Below, piece by piece: positions 31,172 through 39,969 of a stretch of DNA of 64,000 nt. The stretch lies in assembly GCF_001654835.1 (NCBI RefSeq), contig NZ_LXEP01000017.1, positions 62,001-126,000 of the forward strand. The letters are read 5' to 3'. The translations under genes and the position numbers were made by a program. The stretch is from Buttiauxella gaviniae ATCC 51604. GTDB taxonomy: Bacteria; Pseudomonadota; Gammaproteobacteria; Enterobacterales; Enterobacteriaceae. Position 1 is the first letter of the stretch. Each line of letters begins with the position of its first letter. The notes beneath the pieces are model-generated. The model was not told the DNA's origin. It worked only from the letters and a program-made list of their open reading frames with translations, and searched no databases.

Positions 31172-34100
31172 CTACACCTTTTCCACATTGACCAGGAACG
31201 CCTTAAATTCAGGCGTTTGCGTGTTGGCATCACCGACAAATGGCGTCAGGGTGTTAGCGATAAAGCCTTTCTTCGCCACGCCTTCATAACCCCAGTGAAT
31301 CGGAATACCGATGGTGTCCACTTTTTGGCCATTCACATCCAACTGACGAATACGCTTGGTCACCACCGCTTTGGCTTTGATAAAGCCACGGTTGGAGGAG
31401 ACTTTCACCGTGTCACCGTGAGCAATACCGAGTGAATTTGCGAGCTTTTCGCCAATCTCGATAAACTGCTCTGGCTGCGCGATGGCGTTCAGTACCGCGT
31501 GTTTGGTCCAGTAGTGGAAGTGCTCGGTCAGGCGATACGTGGTGCCGACATACGGGAATTTGTCGTGTTTGCCCATCGCTTCCAGATCACCTTTGAACAC
31601 GCGCGCCGCCGGGTTAGAAACCACGTTCGGGTGCAGCGGGTTGGTGCCAAGCGGCGTTTCAAATGGCTCGTAGTGTTCCGGGAACGGCCCTTCTGCCATC
31701 TTGTCGATAGCAAACAGACGCCCTAAACCTTCCGGCTGCATGATGAATGGCCCAACGTCGGTACCCGGTGCGGCGGTGCTGTAGTCGGCGATATCTGCGC
31801 CACTCCACTTCGCGCCATCCCAGGAAATCAGGCGGCGTTTTTCATCCCACGGTTTACCTGCGGGATCAGCAGAAGCACGGTTATACAGAATGCGACGGTT
31901 AAGCGGCCACGCCCAGGCCCAGCCTAACGTGTTACCCAAACCAGACGGGTCAGCGTTATCACGGCGTGCCATCTGGTTGCCGTCTGGCGTCCAGGAACCG
32001 GCGAAGATCCAGCAGCCACTTGAAGTGGTGCCGTCATCGCGCAGTTGAGCAAATGAACTGATTTGTTGGCCTTTTTTCACCAGAACCGTACCGGTTGCCG
32101 GGTCGACAACGTCCTGCAACGCTTTACCGTTGCTTTCCATCGCCACTTCTTCCGGCGCCGGGTTATCAGGCGTCTGGTAATTCCAGGTCATGTTCAGCAC
32201 TTGCTCAGGCAGCGCACCGCCTTCGGCCTGGTACATGTGGCGCATGCGGCTAAAGATGCCCGCGAGGATTTCGCCATCGTTCAGCGCTTCCCCTGGGGCG
32301 TCCGCACCTTTCCAGTGCCACTGCAACCAGCGGCCGGAGTTAACGATAGAACCGTTTTCTTCGGCAAAGCAGGTGGATGGTAAGCGGAACACTTCGGTCT
32401 GGATTTTCGACGGGTCAACATCATTAAATTCGCCGTGGTTTTGCCAGAAGTTCGCGGTTTCAGTGTTCAGCGGGTCGATGGTCACGAGGAATTTCAGCTT
32501 CGACAGTGACGCAATAACTTTGTTTTTGTTCGGGAACGAGGCAACAGGGTTGAAGCCCTGACACAGATAACCGTTCACCTTGCCCTGGTTCATCATCTCG
32601 AAATATTGCAGGACGTCGTAGCCCTTGTCCCACTTCGGCAACCAGTCATAACCCCAGCTATTTTCCGCTGTGGCTTTGTCGCCAAAGAAAGCTTTCATCA
32701 TCGAAACGAAGAATTTCGGATAGTTGCCCCAGTAGTTGACCTGGCCTTCCAGCAGAGGTTTCGGCGTGTTGGCGGCAAGATAAGACTGGAGATCGGCTTG
32801 TTTCTCGTTCGGCAGCGTCATGTAGCCCGGCAAGCTTTGTGACAGCAGGCCGAGGTCCGTCAGACCCTGAATATTGGAGTGCCCGCGCAGGGCGTTCACG
32901 CCACCGCCTGCCATTCCCATGTTGCCAAGCAGCAACTGAATCATCGCCATGGTGCGAATGTTCTGCGCGCCCACAGAGTGTTGCGTCCAGCCCAGCGCAT
33001 ACAAGAACGATGCAGTTTTATTTTTTGCGCTGGTTTCTGCGATGTATTCACAAACTTTCAGGAAATCATCTTTCGGGGTGCCGCAAATATTGGAAACCAC
33101 TTCCGGCGTGTAGCGAGAAACGTGCTCTTTGAGCAGGTTCCACACGCAACGCGGATGAGTCAGCGTCAGGTCGCGTTTGGCGAAACCTTTTTCGTCCAGC
33201 TCATAGTTCCAGGTGGTTTTGTCGTATTTACGGTTTGCCGCGTCGTAGCCCGAGAACAGGCCGTCATCGAAGCTGTAATCCTCACGCACAATCAGGTTGG
33301 CGTTGGTGTAAGCCTCAACGTATTCACGGTTGAATTTATTGTTGTTTATCAGGTACAGCAGCACGCCTGACAGGAAAGCAATGTCAGAACCGGAACGAAT
33401 CGGAGTGTAGAAATCCGCCACCGATGCGGTTCGCGTAAAGCGCGGATCGATAACAATCAGCTTCGCGCCGTTGTGGATTTTGGCTTCCATCGCCCAGCGG
33501 AACCCGACTGGATGAGCTTCTGCCGCGTTTCCACCCATCACAATAACGAGATCGGCGTTCTTGATATCAACCCAGTGGTTGGTCATCGCACCGCGACCAA
33601 ATGTTGGAGCAAGACTTGCTACCGTTGGTCCGTGTCAGACACGCGCCTGGTTATCCACGGCAAGCATGCCGAGGGCGCGGGAAAATTTCTGGGTTAAATA
33701 GCCGGTTTCATTACTGGAAGCGGATGCGCACAACATGCCGGTGGAGAGCCAACGGTTAACCGTGGTTCCCTGGTCGTTCTGGGCAATAAAGTTGGCATCG
33801 CGGTCAGCTTTCATTAGTTTGGCAATACGGTCAAATGCCGTTTCCCAACTGATCTGCTCCCACTTATCCGAGCCTGGTGCGCGGTAAGACGGGAATTTCA
33901 GACGGCTTTCGCTGTGGATGAAATCCACAAGTCCTGCACCTTTAGGGCAAAGTGCACCACGGTTAACCGGGTGATCCGGGTCGCCTTCGATATGGAAGAT
34001 AGATGCTTTGGCATTTTTCGCGCCGTCGCCGAGGCTATACATCAATAGCCCACAACCAACGGAACAGTATGTGCAGGTATTACGCGTTTCACGGGTGCGC

Positions 34101-34222
34101 AGCAATTTATATTGCCGTGTTTCCGCAAGTGCCACGCCTGGGGCAAAGCCCAATGCGGCTGCCGTAGTCCCTGCCATACCGCCAGCACAGATCTTAAAGA
34201 ACTGTCTTCTGCTGACCTGCAT
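31172..34222 (-). CDS. fdoG: formate dehydrogenase-O major subunit, selenoprotein
   Basis: Periplasmic catalytic subunit with bis-MGD molybdenum and one [4Fe-4S] cluster, oxidising formate to CO2. Read through one UGA the frame gives 1016 residues, exactly as in E. coli. The UGA is at 33637-33635 (Sec196, in ARV-U-HGP), followed at once by a SECIS hairpin. The N-terminus MQVSRRQFFKICAGG is a twin-arginine signal. Cluster cysteines are in CTYCSVGCG and ALCPKG. An in-frame extension of seven codons upstream was rejected in favour of MQVSRRQ. First gene of fdoGHI-fdhE, divergent from fdhD. A standard gene finder would split it into two pieces at 33635. Confidence 0.98.
33606..33623 (-). promoter_or_regulatory. 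bacterial SECIS hairpin of fdoG
   Basis: The 18-nucleotide RNA GGUAGCAAGUCUUGCUCC begins 11 bases after the UGA. It folds as GG/CC, a bulged U, AGCA/UGCU and a small loop with adjacent G and U. The bulged U and loop GU are the known SelB contacts in E. coli SECIS elements. Confidence 0.88.
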
Positions 34223-34310
34223 GGGTGCTCCTTGTTTCGACATTATTCACATGACTTTATAGGTGTAATTTTTGCGGTTTGACCGATGAAGGTTCACAAT
34301 CAAACCCAAA

Positions 34311-34350
34311 CTGGAAATACCCCCTAATCCAATAGGGGTAGTGTTTCCAG
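34311..34350. promoter_or_regulatory. long interrupted inverted repeat between fdoG and fdhD
   Basis: CTGGAAA (34311-34317) pairs with TTTCCAG (34344-34350), and TACCCC with GGGGTA inside it, around an 11-base centre. It lies between the divergent starts of fdoG (34222) and fdhD (34396). It could be an operator for a two-fold symmetric regulator; TACCCC is distantly like NarL-type heptamers, but the spacing is wrong for the classic 7-2-7 site. Confidence 0.5.
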
Positions 34351-34395
34351 AATACCACATTAGAATTAAGGCTGTTCCAATCAGGTTAAGACAAA

Positions 34396-35220
34396 GTGAA
34401 CAATTCCAACTCAAATCAGAACAAAATTGTGAACGCCGTCACTGGCGCACGGACCATAGCGCTATGGCAGCGCCAGGATTTAGATCGGTCAAAAGATGAC
34501 TGGCTGGCTGAAGAAGTCCCGGTGGCTCTGGTCTACAATGGTATTTCGCATGTGGTAATGATGGCATCTCCCAAAGATCTGGAGCTTTTTGCATTAGGTT
34601 TTTCCTTATCAGAAGGGATAATTGAATCGCCAGCAGACATTTACGGAATTGATGTTTCGCCAGTGTGTAACGGCCTGGAAGTGCAAATTGAGCTCTCAAG
34701 CCGCCGCTTTATGGGGCTGAAAGAACGCCGCCGTTCTCTTGCCGGGCGCACTGGCTGTGGCGTTTGTGGCGTTGAGCAACTCAACGATATTGGCCGCCCA
34801 ATCTCTCCCCTGCCGTTTACGCAAACATTCGACCTGAACAACCTTGATGCAGCCTTAAACCAGATGCGCGACTACCAGCCAGTCGGGCAACTCACCGGCT
34901 GCACGCATGCCGCACTCTGGCTTAATGAAAACGGCACTATTCTGGATGGCAAAGAAGATATCGGCCGCCACGTAGCGCTGGATAAATTGCTTGGCGCACG
35001 TGGGCGTGAGGCCTGGCAAAACGGTGCAGTTTTAGTCTCAAGCCGCGCCAGCTATGAGATGGTGCAAAAGTCGGCCCAGTGCGGGGTGGAGATTCTGTTT
35101 GCCGTCTCAGCCGCAACCACGCTTGCCGTTGAAGTGGCAAGCCGCTGCAACCTGACGCTCGTTGGATTTAGCAAACCAGGTCGAGCCACGGTTTATACCC
35201 ATCCACAGCGGTTGTGTTAA
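34396..35220 (+). CDS. fdhD: formate dehydrogenase sulfurtransferase FdhD
   Basis: Moves sulfur from IscS to the molybdenum cofactor of formate dehydrogenases, required for their activity. The 274 residues (E. coli 277) keep the CxxC pair in [13 protein letters not shown] (Cys121 and Cys124) and the GDP/Mo-cofactor binding region near [13 protein letters not shown]. The start is GTG at 34396 with AGGTTAAG upstream. Divergent from fdoG, so enzyme and maturation factors sit side by side. Confidence 0.97.
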   Translation: MNNSNSNQNKIVNAVTGARTIALWQRQDLDRSKDDWLAEEVPVALVYNGISHVVMMASPKDLELFALGFSLSEGIIESPADIYGIDVSPVCNGLEVQIELSSRRFMGLKERRRSLAGRTGCGVCGVEQLNDIGRPISPLPFTQTFDLNNLDAALNQMRDYQPVGQLTGCTHAALWLNENGTILDGKEDIGRHVALDKLLGARGREAWQNGAVLVSSRASYEMVQKSAQCGVEILFAVSAATTLAVEVASRCNLTLVGFSKPGRATVYTHPQRLC

Positions 35221-35339
35221 CAGGCTGTACATTCCGTTACGTACCGACACCAATCACTCACTGAACGTATTTGTTTGTTGGCATAAAGTTATTTCAACGG
35301 GCCAACAACCCACACATAAACAAATACGAGACTATCAAA

Positions 35340-35708
35340 ATGAAAAAAGTATTAACTCTGATTGCTGTTGCTGTAATGGGTATGTCCTCTGTTGCTTTCG
35401 CTGCTGAAACTACTGCAGCACCTGCTCCAGCAAAACACACCACTACTGTGCACCACAAGAAACACCATAAAGCAGCACCGGTAGCTCAGAAAGCGCAAGC
35501 AGCTAAAAAGCACCACAAAAAAGCCACTACAACTGCAACTCCAGCAGCACCACAGAAAGCCCAGGCTGCTAAAAAGCACCACAAAAAAGCCGCTACCACT
35601 GCAACTCCAGTAGCGCCACAGAAAGCTCAGGCTGCTAAAAAGCACCACAAAAAAGCAGCTGCACCAGTAGCGCCAGCAGCAAAACCAGCGGTTAAACCAG
35701 CTGCATAA
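35340..35708 (+). CDS. asr: acid shock protein Asr
   Basis: Small, very basic periplasmic protein induced by acid. 122 residues: a signal peptide ([21 protein letters not shown], about 1-21), then a His/Lys/Ala-rich body. Within the body [13 protein letters not shown] is repeated three times with a 22-residue period. The start was placed at MKK rather than at an in-frame ATG 23 codons upstream because the signal peptide begins there. In E. coli asr is under the RstAB system and lies elsewhere; here it follows fdhD. It has its own terminator at 35734-35759. Confidence 0.93.
   Translation: MKKVLTLIAVAVMGMSSVAFAAETTAAPAPAKHTTTVHHKKHHKAAPVAQKAQAAKKHHKKATTTATPAAPQKAQAAKKHHKKAATTATPVAPQKAQAAKKHHKKAAAPVAPAAKPAVKPAA
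35487..35684 (+). repeat. three tandem 66-base repeats inside asr
   Basis: Units start at 35487, 35553 and 35619, each encoding [13 protein letters not shown] plus a variable Thr/Ala/Pro spacer. The DNA of the conserved part is almost identical between units (for example AAAAAGCACCACAAAAAAGC), so copy number can change by slippage or recombination. Confidence 0.9.
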
Positions 35709-35733
35709 GTTGCAATGAAACCCCTCATTATTA

Positions 35734-35759
35734 AAAACACCCGGCTTGCCGGGTGTTTT
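35734..35759 (+). terminator. rho-independent terminator of asr
   Basis: AAAACACCCGGC and GCCGGGTGTTTT pair across TT; the T-run is part of the stem. It starts 25 bases after the asr stop. Confidence 0.88.
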
Positions 35760-35777
35760 GTTATCAAACCTGAGCAA

Positions 35778-35882
35778 CTGCTAAAACGCTTTCGGTTTGA
35801 AATCATCTTAATGCTGGTCATTCTTTACGGAATGGCTGCGGTCTGCTGCTACTTTTTGTTTTTCACGCCGTCCACGACTTAA
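35778..35882 (+). CDS. tiny membrane protein, YdgU-like, downstream of asr
   Basis: A 34-codon frame reads LLKRFRFEIILMLVILYGM followed by AAVCCYFLFFTPSTT and a stop. One hydrophobic helix follows a basic RFRFE start. In E. coli a small membrane protein gene, ydgU, follows asr and has, from memory, a similar RYRFE...IL pattern. No ATG or GTG is available at the expected place: the start would be CTG at 35778, or ATG at 35811 with loss of the basic segment. This makes the call tentative. It is separated from asr by the terminator. 35883-36071 shows nothing I can support. Confidence 0.4.
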   Translation: MLKRFRFEIILMLVILYGMAAVCCYFLFFTPSTT

Positions 35883-36071
35883 AATCCGCCTGGGTTCTTA
35901 ACCCACCAATCGTCCGTGCATCACACTTCTGAAAAACTAAATTCCGCCAAACATCGTTGCCGTAGGGGTTCCTTGCCGGGTGATACGAGAAATTACCGCA
36001 GAAGATAAGTTGGCGTTTGCCAGGTAGGGTTGGGTAACGCCCTCCCGCTCTGAGAGGGCGTAGGTTAATCA

Positions 36072-37433
36072 TCAAGAAGCAGGTGAAGCCACGAGTTTGC
36101 GCGTCTTACCATAAATAATTGTCAGAACCGCAGGGACAGTAAATGCGACGATTATCGCAAACACTTCATAAATCATTTTTGAGTCTGGGCCGCTGAAGAG
36201 ACCTAACTCGAACACATTAAGCACTGGCAGGAAGCTGTAAGTTTTAACGCCCAGCAAACCGGTAATGCCACCGCCCAACGCGGCACCAATACAACCGAAC
36301 ACAAATAACATTCTGTATTTCAGATTCACGCCATACAGCGCCGGTTCAGTAATACCGAAGAAGGCAGAAATTGAGGCAGAAATCGCGATCTGTTTGTCCT
36401 TGAGGTTGCGGGCAATAAAGATTGCGCCGAATGCCGCGCCAAACTGCCCCATTACCGCCGACATGAACATCGCCATAATGGTGTCATAACCATTAACCTG
36501 AATATTGATTAGCGCCAGCGGGATGATGCCCCAGTGCACACCGAACACCACAAACAGCTGGCCGATACCTGCCAGCAGTGCGCCAGAAATGACCGGGCTG
36601 AGGTCATAAAGCCATGCATATCCGTTAGCAATACCGACCCCAACGTAATCCGCAATCGGGCCAATTAAGGTGAACACCACAAATCCGCAGATGATGAGCG
36701 ATAAACAAGGCACAAATACAAATGCAGCCAGCTCCGGGATTATCTTCTTCAGCCAGCGTTCCACATAGCTCAGGAACAACACGGCAAATACAGCAGGGAT
36801 AACCGCGCCACCATAAATCTTAACGTTCAGCGCAAGTCCCATAATATGGAATGCACCGGGAACACTTGGGTCGGTTAAAGGGAAAATCATCGCCGCAGTC
36901 AGTGCCAGCGCGGTAAATTTATTCGTTTTAAAACGTTCAGATGCCGTAACTGCAATAAACAACGGCAACATCACAAACACACCGCTCGACAGCGCGTTAA
37001 ACACGGTGAACACGTAAGAATGCGTATCCACCAGGTTCATTGTTTGCAGCAATACCACAATCCCTTTTACGACACCGACCCCCGCCAGCACACCGATGTA
37101 AGGCGTGAAAATAGCGGAAAGTGTAGCCAGCAAGCGGCTTGCCCATGAGCCTTGCGCAGTTGTTTCTTCAGCTACAGGCGTTTGTTCACCGAGCTGCTCT
37201 TTAATCGCTGAACATACCTGCTCGACTTTCGGGCCAATGACTATCTGGAATTGACTCGGGCTATCCACTAATTTCACGACTTCAGGAAGACCATATAGCG
37301 CTTCCGGATTCACTTTATTTTTATCTTTTAAGGTAAAACGTAAGCGTGTTGCGCAATGAGTAATATGTTCAATATTCCCAGGCTCACCAACATGCTTAAT
37401 TATTTGTTGGGCAAGCTGACTATATGTCGTCAT
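36072..37433 (-). CDS. PTS system EIIBC component, glucose/glucoside family
   Basis: Membrane permease that imports and phosphorylates a sugar. 453 residues: an EIIB domain (about 1-85) with the phosphorylated Cys27 in HCATRLRF, then an EIIC domain of about ten membrane segments containing FFGITEPALYG, a substrate-site motif of this family. No EIIA domain is attached, so phosphate must come from a separate EIIA, such as the glucose EIIA (Crr). It is downstream of the SIS-protein gene, with a hairpin in the 92-base gap. Substrate unknown. At this position E. coli has the frv PTS genes, from which this differs. Confidence 0.92.
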   Translation of the reverse strand: MTTYSQLAQQIIKHVGEPGNIEHITHCATRLRFTLKDKNKVNPEALYGLPEVVKLVDSPSQFQIVIGPKVEQVCSAIKEQLGEQTPVAEETTAQGSWASRLLATLSAIFTPYIGVLAGVGVVKGIVVLLQTMNLVDTHSYVFTVFNALSSGVFVMLPLFIAVTASERFKTNKFTALALTAAMIFPLTDPSVPGAFHIMGLALNVKIYGGAVIPAVFAVLFLSYVERWLKKIIPELAAFVFVPCLSLIICGFVVFTLIGPIADYVGVGIANGYAWLYDLSPVISGALLAGIGQLFVVFGVHWGIIPLALINIQVNGYDTIMAMFMSAVMGQFGAAFGAIFIARNLKDKQIAISASISAFFGITEPALYGVNLKYRMLFVFGCIGAALGGGITGLLGVKTYSFLPVLNVFELGLFSGPDSKMIYEVFAIIVAFTVPAVLTIIYGKTRKLVASPAS

Positions 37434-37474
37434 GGTATTTCCTTAGTTTCAAGGTTTGCGCTGTATTTATTACC

Positions 37475-37492
37475 CGATAAAAGTATCGGGCA
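37475..37492 (-). other. intercistronic hairpin between SIS and PTS genes
   Basis: CCCGATA and TATCGGG pair across AAAG. No T-tract follows on the minus strand. It may protect or process the upstream message and set the ratio of the two products; this is inference. Confidence 0.55.
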
Positions 37493-37525
37493 ACGTTGTA
37501 GGGTAAATTAGTAATCAAAGAATAA

Positions 37526-38596
37526 TTAGGCGTAATCGCCAGGTTTTGTTTTACTCTTAACAGAAATACCAAAATCGGTAAAAATACGCTGTGGCAAGTT
37601 ATTACCTTTCGCTTCAGCGATATGGTGCGCCAGAATCTGGAAAGGAATAACCATCAGTAACGGGGCGATAAATATATCTACCGCAGCATTAATGGTGAGC
37701 GTTCTTTCATCGCTACTTTCGCCTAATTTAACGGTGTAAATATAATCGGTATATTTTTGCTCATAAGCTTTCAGAAGTAATAAACGCTCACGCGCTTCTC
37801 CAGGCGTGTCGAGGAAAAACATCCTATGATTGCCGTTCACTTCAAAATAAGGGCCATGCATAAAGGCTTCCAGTTCTACCCCTTGCGATGGCACGCGAAT
37901 AGTTTCTGCAAACTTGGTTTCCATTTCTTTAATCACACCCACACTCGGGCCATAGCCAATTGCCGTAAATCTTGGGGAGGCAGTTAGCTCATCTTTCCAT
38001 TTTTCGAAAAAGACTTCAGTTGTATCAATAATCTGTGGGATAGATTTTACTGCTATGGCTAATTTCACTAACTCTTCGGCTTCCTGCGTTTCAGTGATTA
38101 AACCATTGCAACGCGCAGTATAAAGACCCAGCAACATGAATTTAAAAATAGTCGCCACATAACCTTTAGTGACGTAACCCACGCGCTCTTCACCAATTTC
38201 AATATCGATGGCGTGATCAACAGTTTTCGCCAGTTCGCTTAACAGTTTGCTGGTTAAACCGTACGTCACCACCGGGAAACTTTTACGAATGTGTTTTATC
38301 GCATTGATGGTGGATGTGCTTTCGCCACTTTGCGATACGCCAAGCACCAGATCGGTCGCGGTATCCATTTTTTCGTAGTGCTGGAAGTGGAACGGCTCCT
38401 CCACGGTAACGCGCACGTTCGCCAGGTTTTCAACATAGTATTTCGCGCTTTTGATGGCGTTTATACTTGAACCAGTAGCTAAAACCAACCACGTGCTCTT
38501 TCCTTTAATCGCTGGTAGATCATGCGGATAACGATCAAGCATTGCTGAAAGTGTAGCTTGCTCTTCGTGAATGTAAGTCATCATTGTCGGCTTCAT
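37526..38596 (-). CDS. SIS-domain sugar-phosphate isomerase/deglycase-like protein
   Basis: 356 residues with two SIS domains like the isomerase half of GlmS and the FrlB/AgaS group. The first has the phosphate-binding motif ATGSSINAIKSAKYY (near residue 41) and SQSGES (near 90). The second starts near FTAIGYGPSVG. It probably acts on the phosphorylated sugar made by the PTS protein encoded downstream, opening, deaminating or isomerising an amino sugar or glycated amine phosphate. The start at 38596 has AGGAGGG upstream. A perfect palindrome for the LacI-type regulator lies 17 bases further out. Exact reaction unknown. Confidence 0.85.
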   Translation of the reverse strand: MKPTMMTYIHEEQATLSAMLDRYPHDLPAIKGKSTWLVLATGSSINAIKSAKYYVENLANVRVTVEEPFHFQHYEKMDTATDLVLGVSQSGESTSTINAIKHIRKSFPVVTYGLTSKLLSELAKTVDHAIDIEIGEERVGYVTKGYVATIFKFMLLGLYTARCNGLITETQEAEELVKLAIAVKSIPQIIDTTEVFFEKWKDELTASPRFTAIGYGPSVGVIKEMETKFAETIRVPSQGVELEAFMHGPYFEVNGNHRMFFLDTPGEARERLLLLKAYEQKYTDYIYTVKLGESSDERTLTINAAVDIFIAPLLMVIPFQILAHHIAEAKGNNLPQRIFTDFGISVKSKTKPGDYA

Positions 38597-38612
38597 TGGC
38601 CCTCCTGAAATC

Positions 38613-38638
38613 AAAACCTGAAAACGTTTTCAGGTTTT
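38613..38638. promoter_or_regulatory. perfect 26-base palindrome, probable LacI-family operator
   Basis: Left arm AAAACCTGAAAAC is exactly mirrored by GTTTTCAGGTTTT, with a central CG step as in LacI/GalR operators. It lies between the regulator gene and the SIS gene, close to the SIS start, fitting repression of SIS-PTS. Only one full copy was seen. Confidence 0.85.
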
Positions 38639-38757
38639 AGGCTAGAGGAGCACGCGTGGGGTTGTCAATCCACTTTTCAGCAATTGTGGTGGGGATCAAA
38701 AAATATCGTGTACGGGGGTTTTGGAGCCGTCAGAAATACTGAAATGCTAAGAGAGAG

Positions 38758-39804
38758 CTAGCAGGACTCGCCTGGTATCAGGCTCAGCTGGATTTTTTCA
38801 GGCACTACAGATTCAGTCGTATCTTTCAGCAATGTCATTAAAACTTGCATCACTGTTTTACCGATGAGTTCATTGTGATGGTTCACCGTGGTAATTCGTG
38901 GAATGAAATATTCACTACCGGGGAAATACTCACAGCTGACAATAGCAATATCTTCAGGCACAGCAATATTTTTATCTTTTAATGCCCGAATTGCACCTTT
39001 TGCCACATGGTCATTAATCGCCACAATAGCTTCGGGCAATTTTTCACTTTGCGAGAGCAACTTATCTACCGCTTCATAGCCATGTTGTAAGTAGAAGTTA
39101 TTTAATACAATGTGATTATCGTCAACCATTATATTAGCTTGCTGAAGCGTGTTTTTAAATGAATCTATACGTTGCTGGGTGATATAAACACTTTTCGAGC
39201 CACCAATGAACCCGATGCTTTTATAGCCCTTACTTATCAGATGATTAGTTGCAAGTGCAACACACCCAGACTGATCGCGCTCTACACAAGAATAATCTAC
39301 ACCGACTAATTGCCGCCCAACAACAATAACCGGAATGGCCGCACAAAGTTTCTTCAACTCATGGGAATAAGAGTCTGGCACATTATTATAATCAATATTC
39401 CCACCAAGAATAATAACTCCATCAATTTGGCTATCAGTAATCGAGTTAAAAATATTTTCTTCAGGAATAATTTCACTCTGTGATGAGGATTTATTAGCTG
39501 ATTGAGTATCGTAGAGTGTGACTTTATATCCCGCCCGTAAACTCTCATTTTCGATTTGAGCAACCAGCATCACAAAATATGGGTTACTGATATCGGAAAC
39601 GACAATCGCCAGCGTCTGTGTCTTTTTGGAAATCATACCGCGCGCCAACAAATTGGGGCTGAATTGTTGCTCCTGAATAACCTTTTCAACCCTGGCGCGA
39701 GTTTTATCCGCCACCCAGCTGTTGTTATTCAGAACACGGGAAACTGTCGCAATAGATACATTGGCCAGTTCTGCAATATCCTTGATTGTTAGCGGCTTTT
39801 TCAT
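38758..39804 (-). CDS. LacI-family transcriptional regulator
   Basis: 348 residues: an N-terminal LacI helix-turn-helix (TIKDIAELANVSIATVSRVLN, about 6-26), a hinge helix (SPNLLARGM), and a periplasmic-binding-protein-like sensor domain (LAIVVSDISNPYF). It is upstream of, and on the same strand as, the SIS and PTS genes, 161 bases away, with a perfect operator-like palindrome between them. It most likely represses that pair until the sugar phosphate or sugar is present. Divergent from cheV. AT content is higher than in neighbouring core genes. Confidence 0.92.
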   Translation of the reverse strand: MKKPLTIKDIAELANVSIATVSRVLNNNSWVADKTRARVEKVIQEQQFSPNLLARGMISKKTQTLAIVVSDISNPYFVMLVAQIENESLRAGYKVTLYDTQSANKSSSQSEIIPEENIFNSITDSQIDGVIILGGNIDYNNVPDSYSHELKKLCAAIPVIVVGRQLVGVDYSCVERDQSGCVALATNHLISKGYKSIGFIGGSKSVYITQQRIDSFKNTLQQANIMVDDNHIVLNNFYLQHGYEAVDKLLSQSEKLPEAIVAINDHVAKGAIRALKDKNIAVPEDIAIVSCEYFPGSEYFIPRITTVNHHNELIGKTVMQVLMTLLKDTTESVVPEKIQLSLIPGESC

Positions 39805-39907
39805 TTTTTTGTCTCGTCCCTACAAGGCGTTAATAGTAGGGCAACGCGCCGAGTGAAGCAAAGGGGGATTTTCTTCATCCAAACAGACTGCACTTTTTAT
39901 TCCATCT

Positions 39908-39915
39908 GCCGATAA
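39908..39915 (+). promoter_or_regulatory. sigma-28 (FliA) -10 element of cheV
   Basis: GCCGATAA is a perfect match to the flagellar sigma-28 -10 consensus, 54 bases upstream of cheV. The -35 at the expected distance is weak. Confidence 0.6.
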
Positions 39916-39969
39916 CTTAAACAGGGAACGGGGCAACGATGACCCGCCGGGTTACAACCAGAGGTTTAA

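Noticed and set aside
30221-31435. 404-codon plus-strand open frame opposite fdoH and the end of fdoG
   Set aside because: Antisense to two strongly conserved genes; no domain recognised.
33600-33640. Apparent nonsense mutation splitting fdoG into two genes
   Set aside because: The UGA is at the known selenocysteine position, the frame continues with full conservation, and a SECIS hairpin follows.
35863-36075. 70-codon minus-strand open frame between asr and the PTS gene
   Set aside because: No ribosome site, no recognisable composition or family; it overlaps the end of the tiny YdgU-like frame on the other strand.
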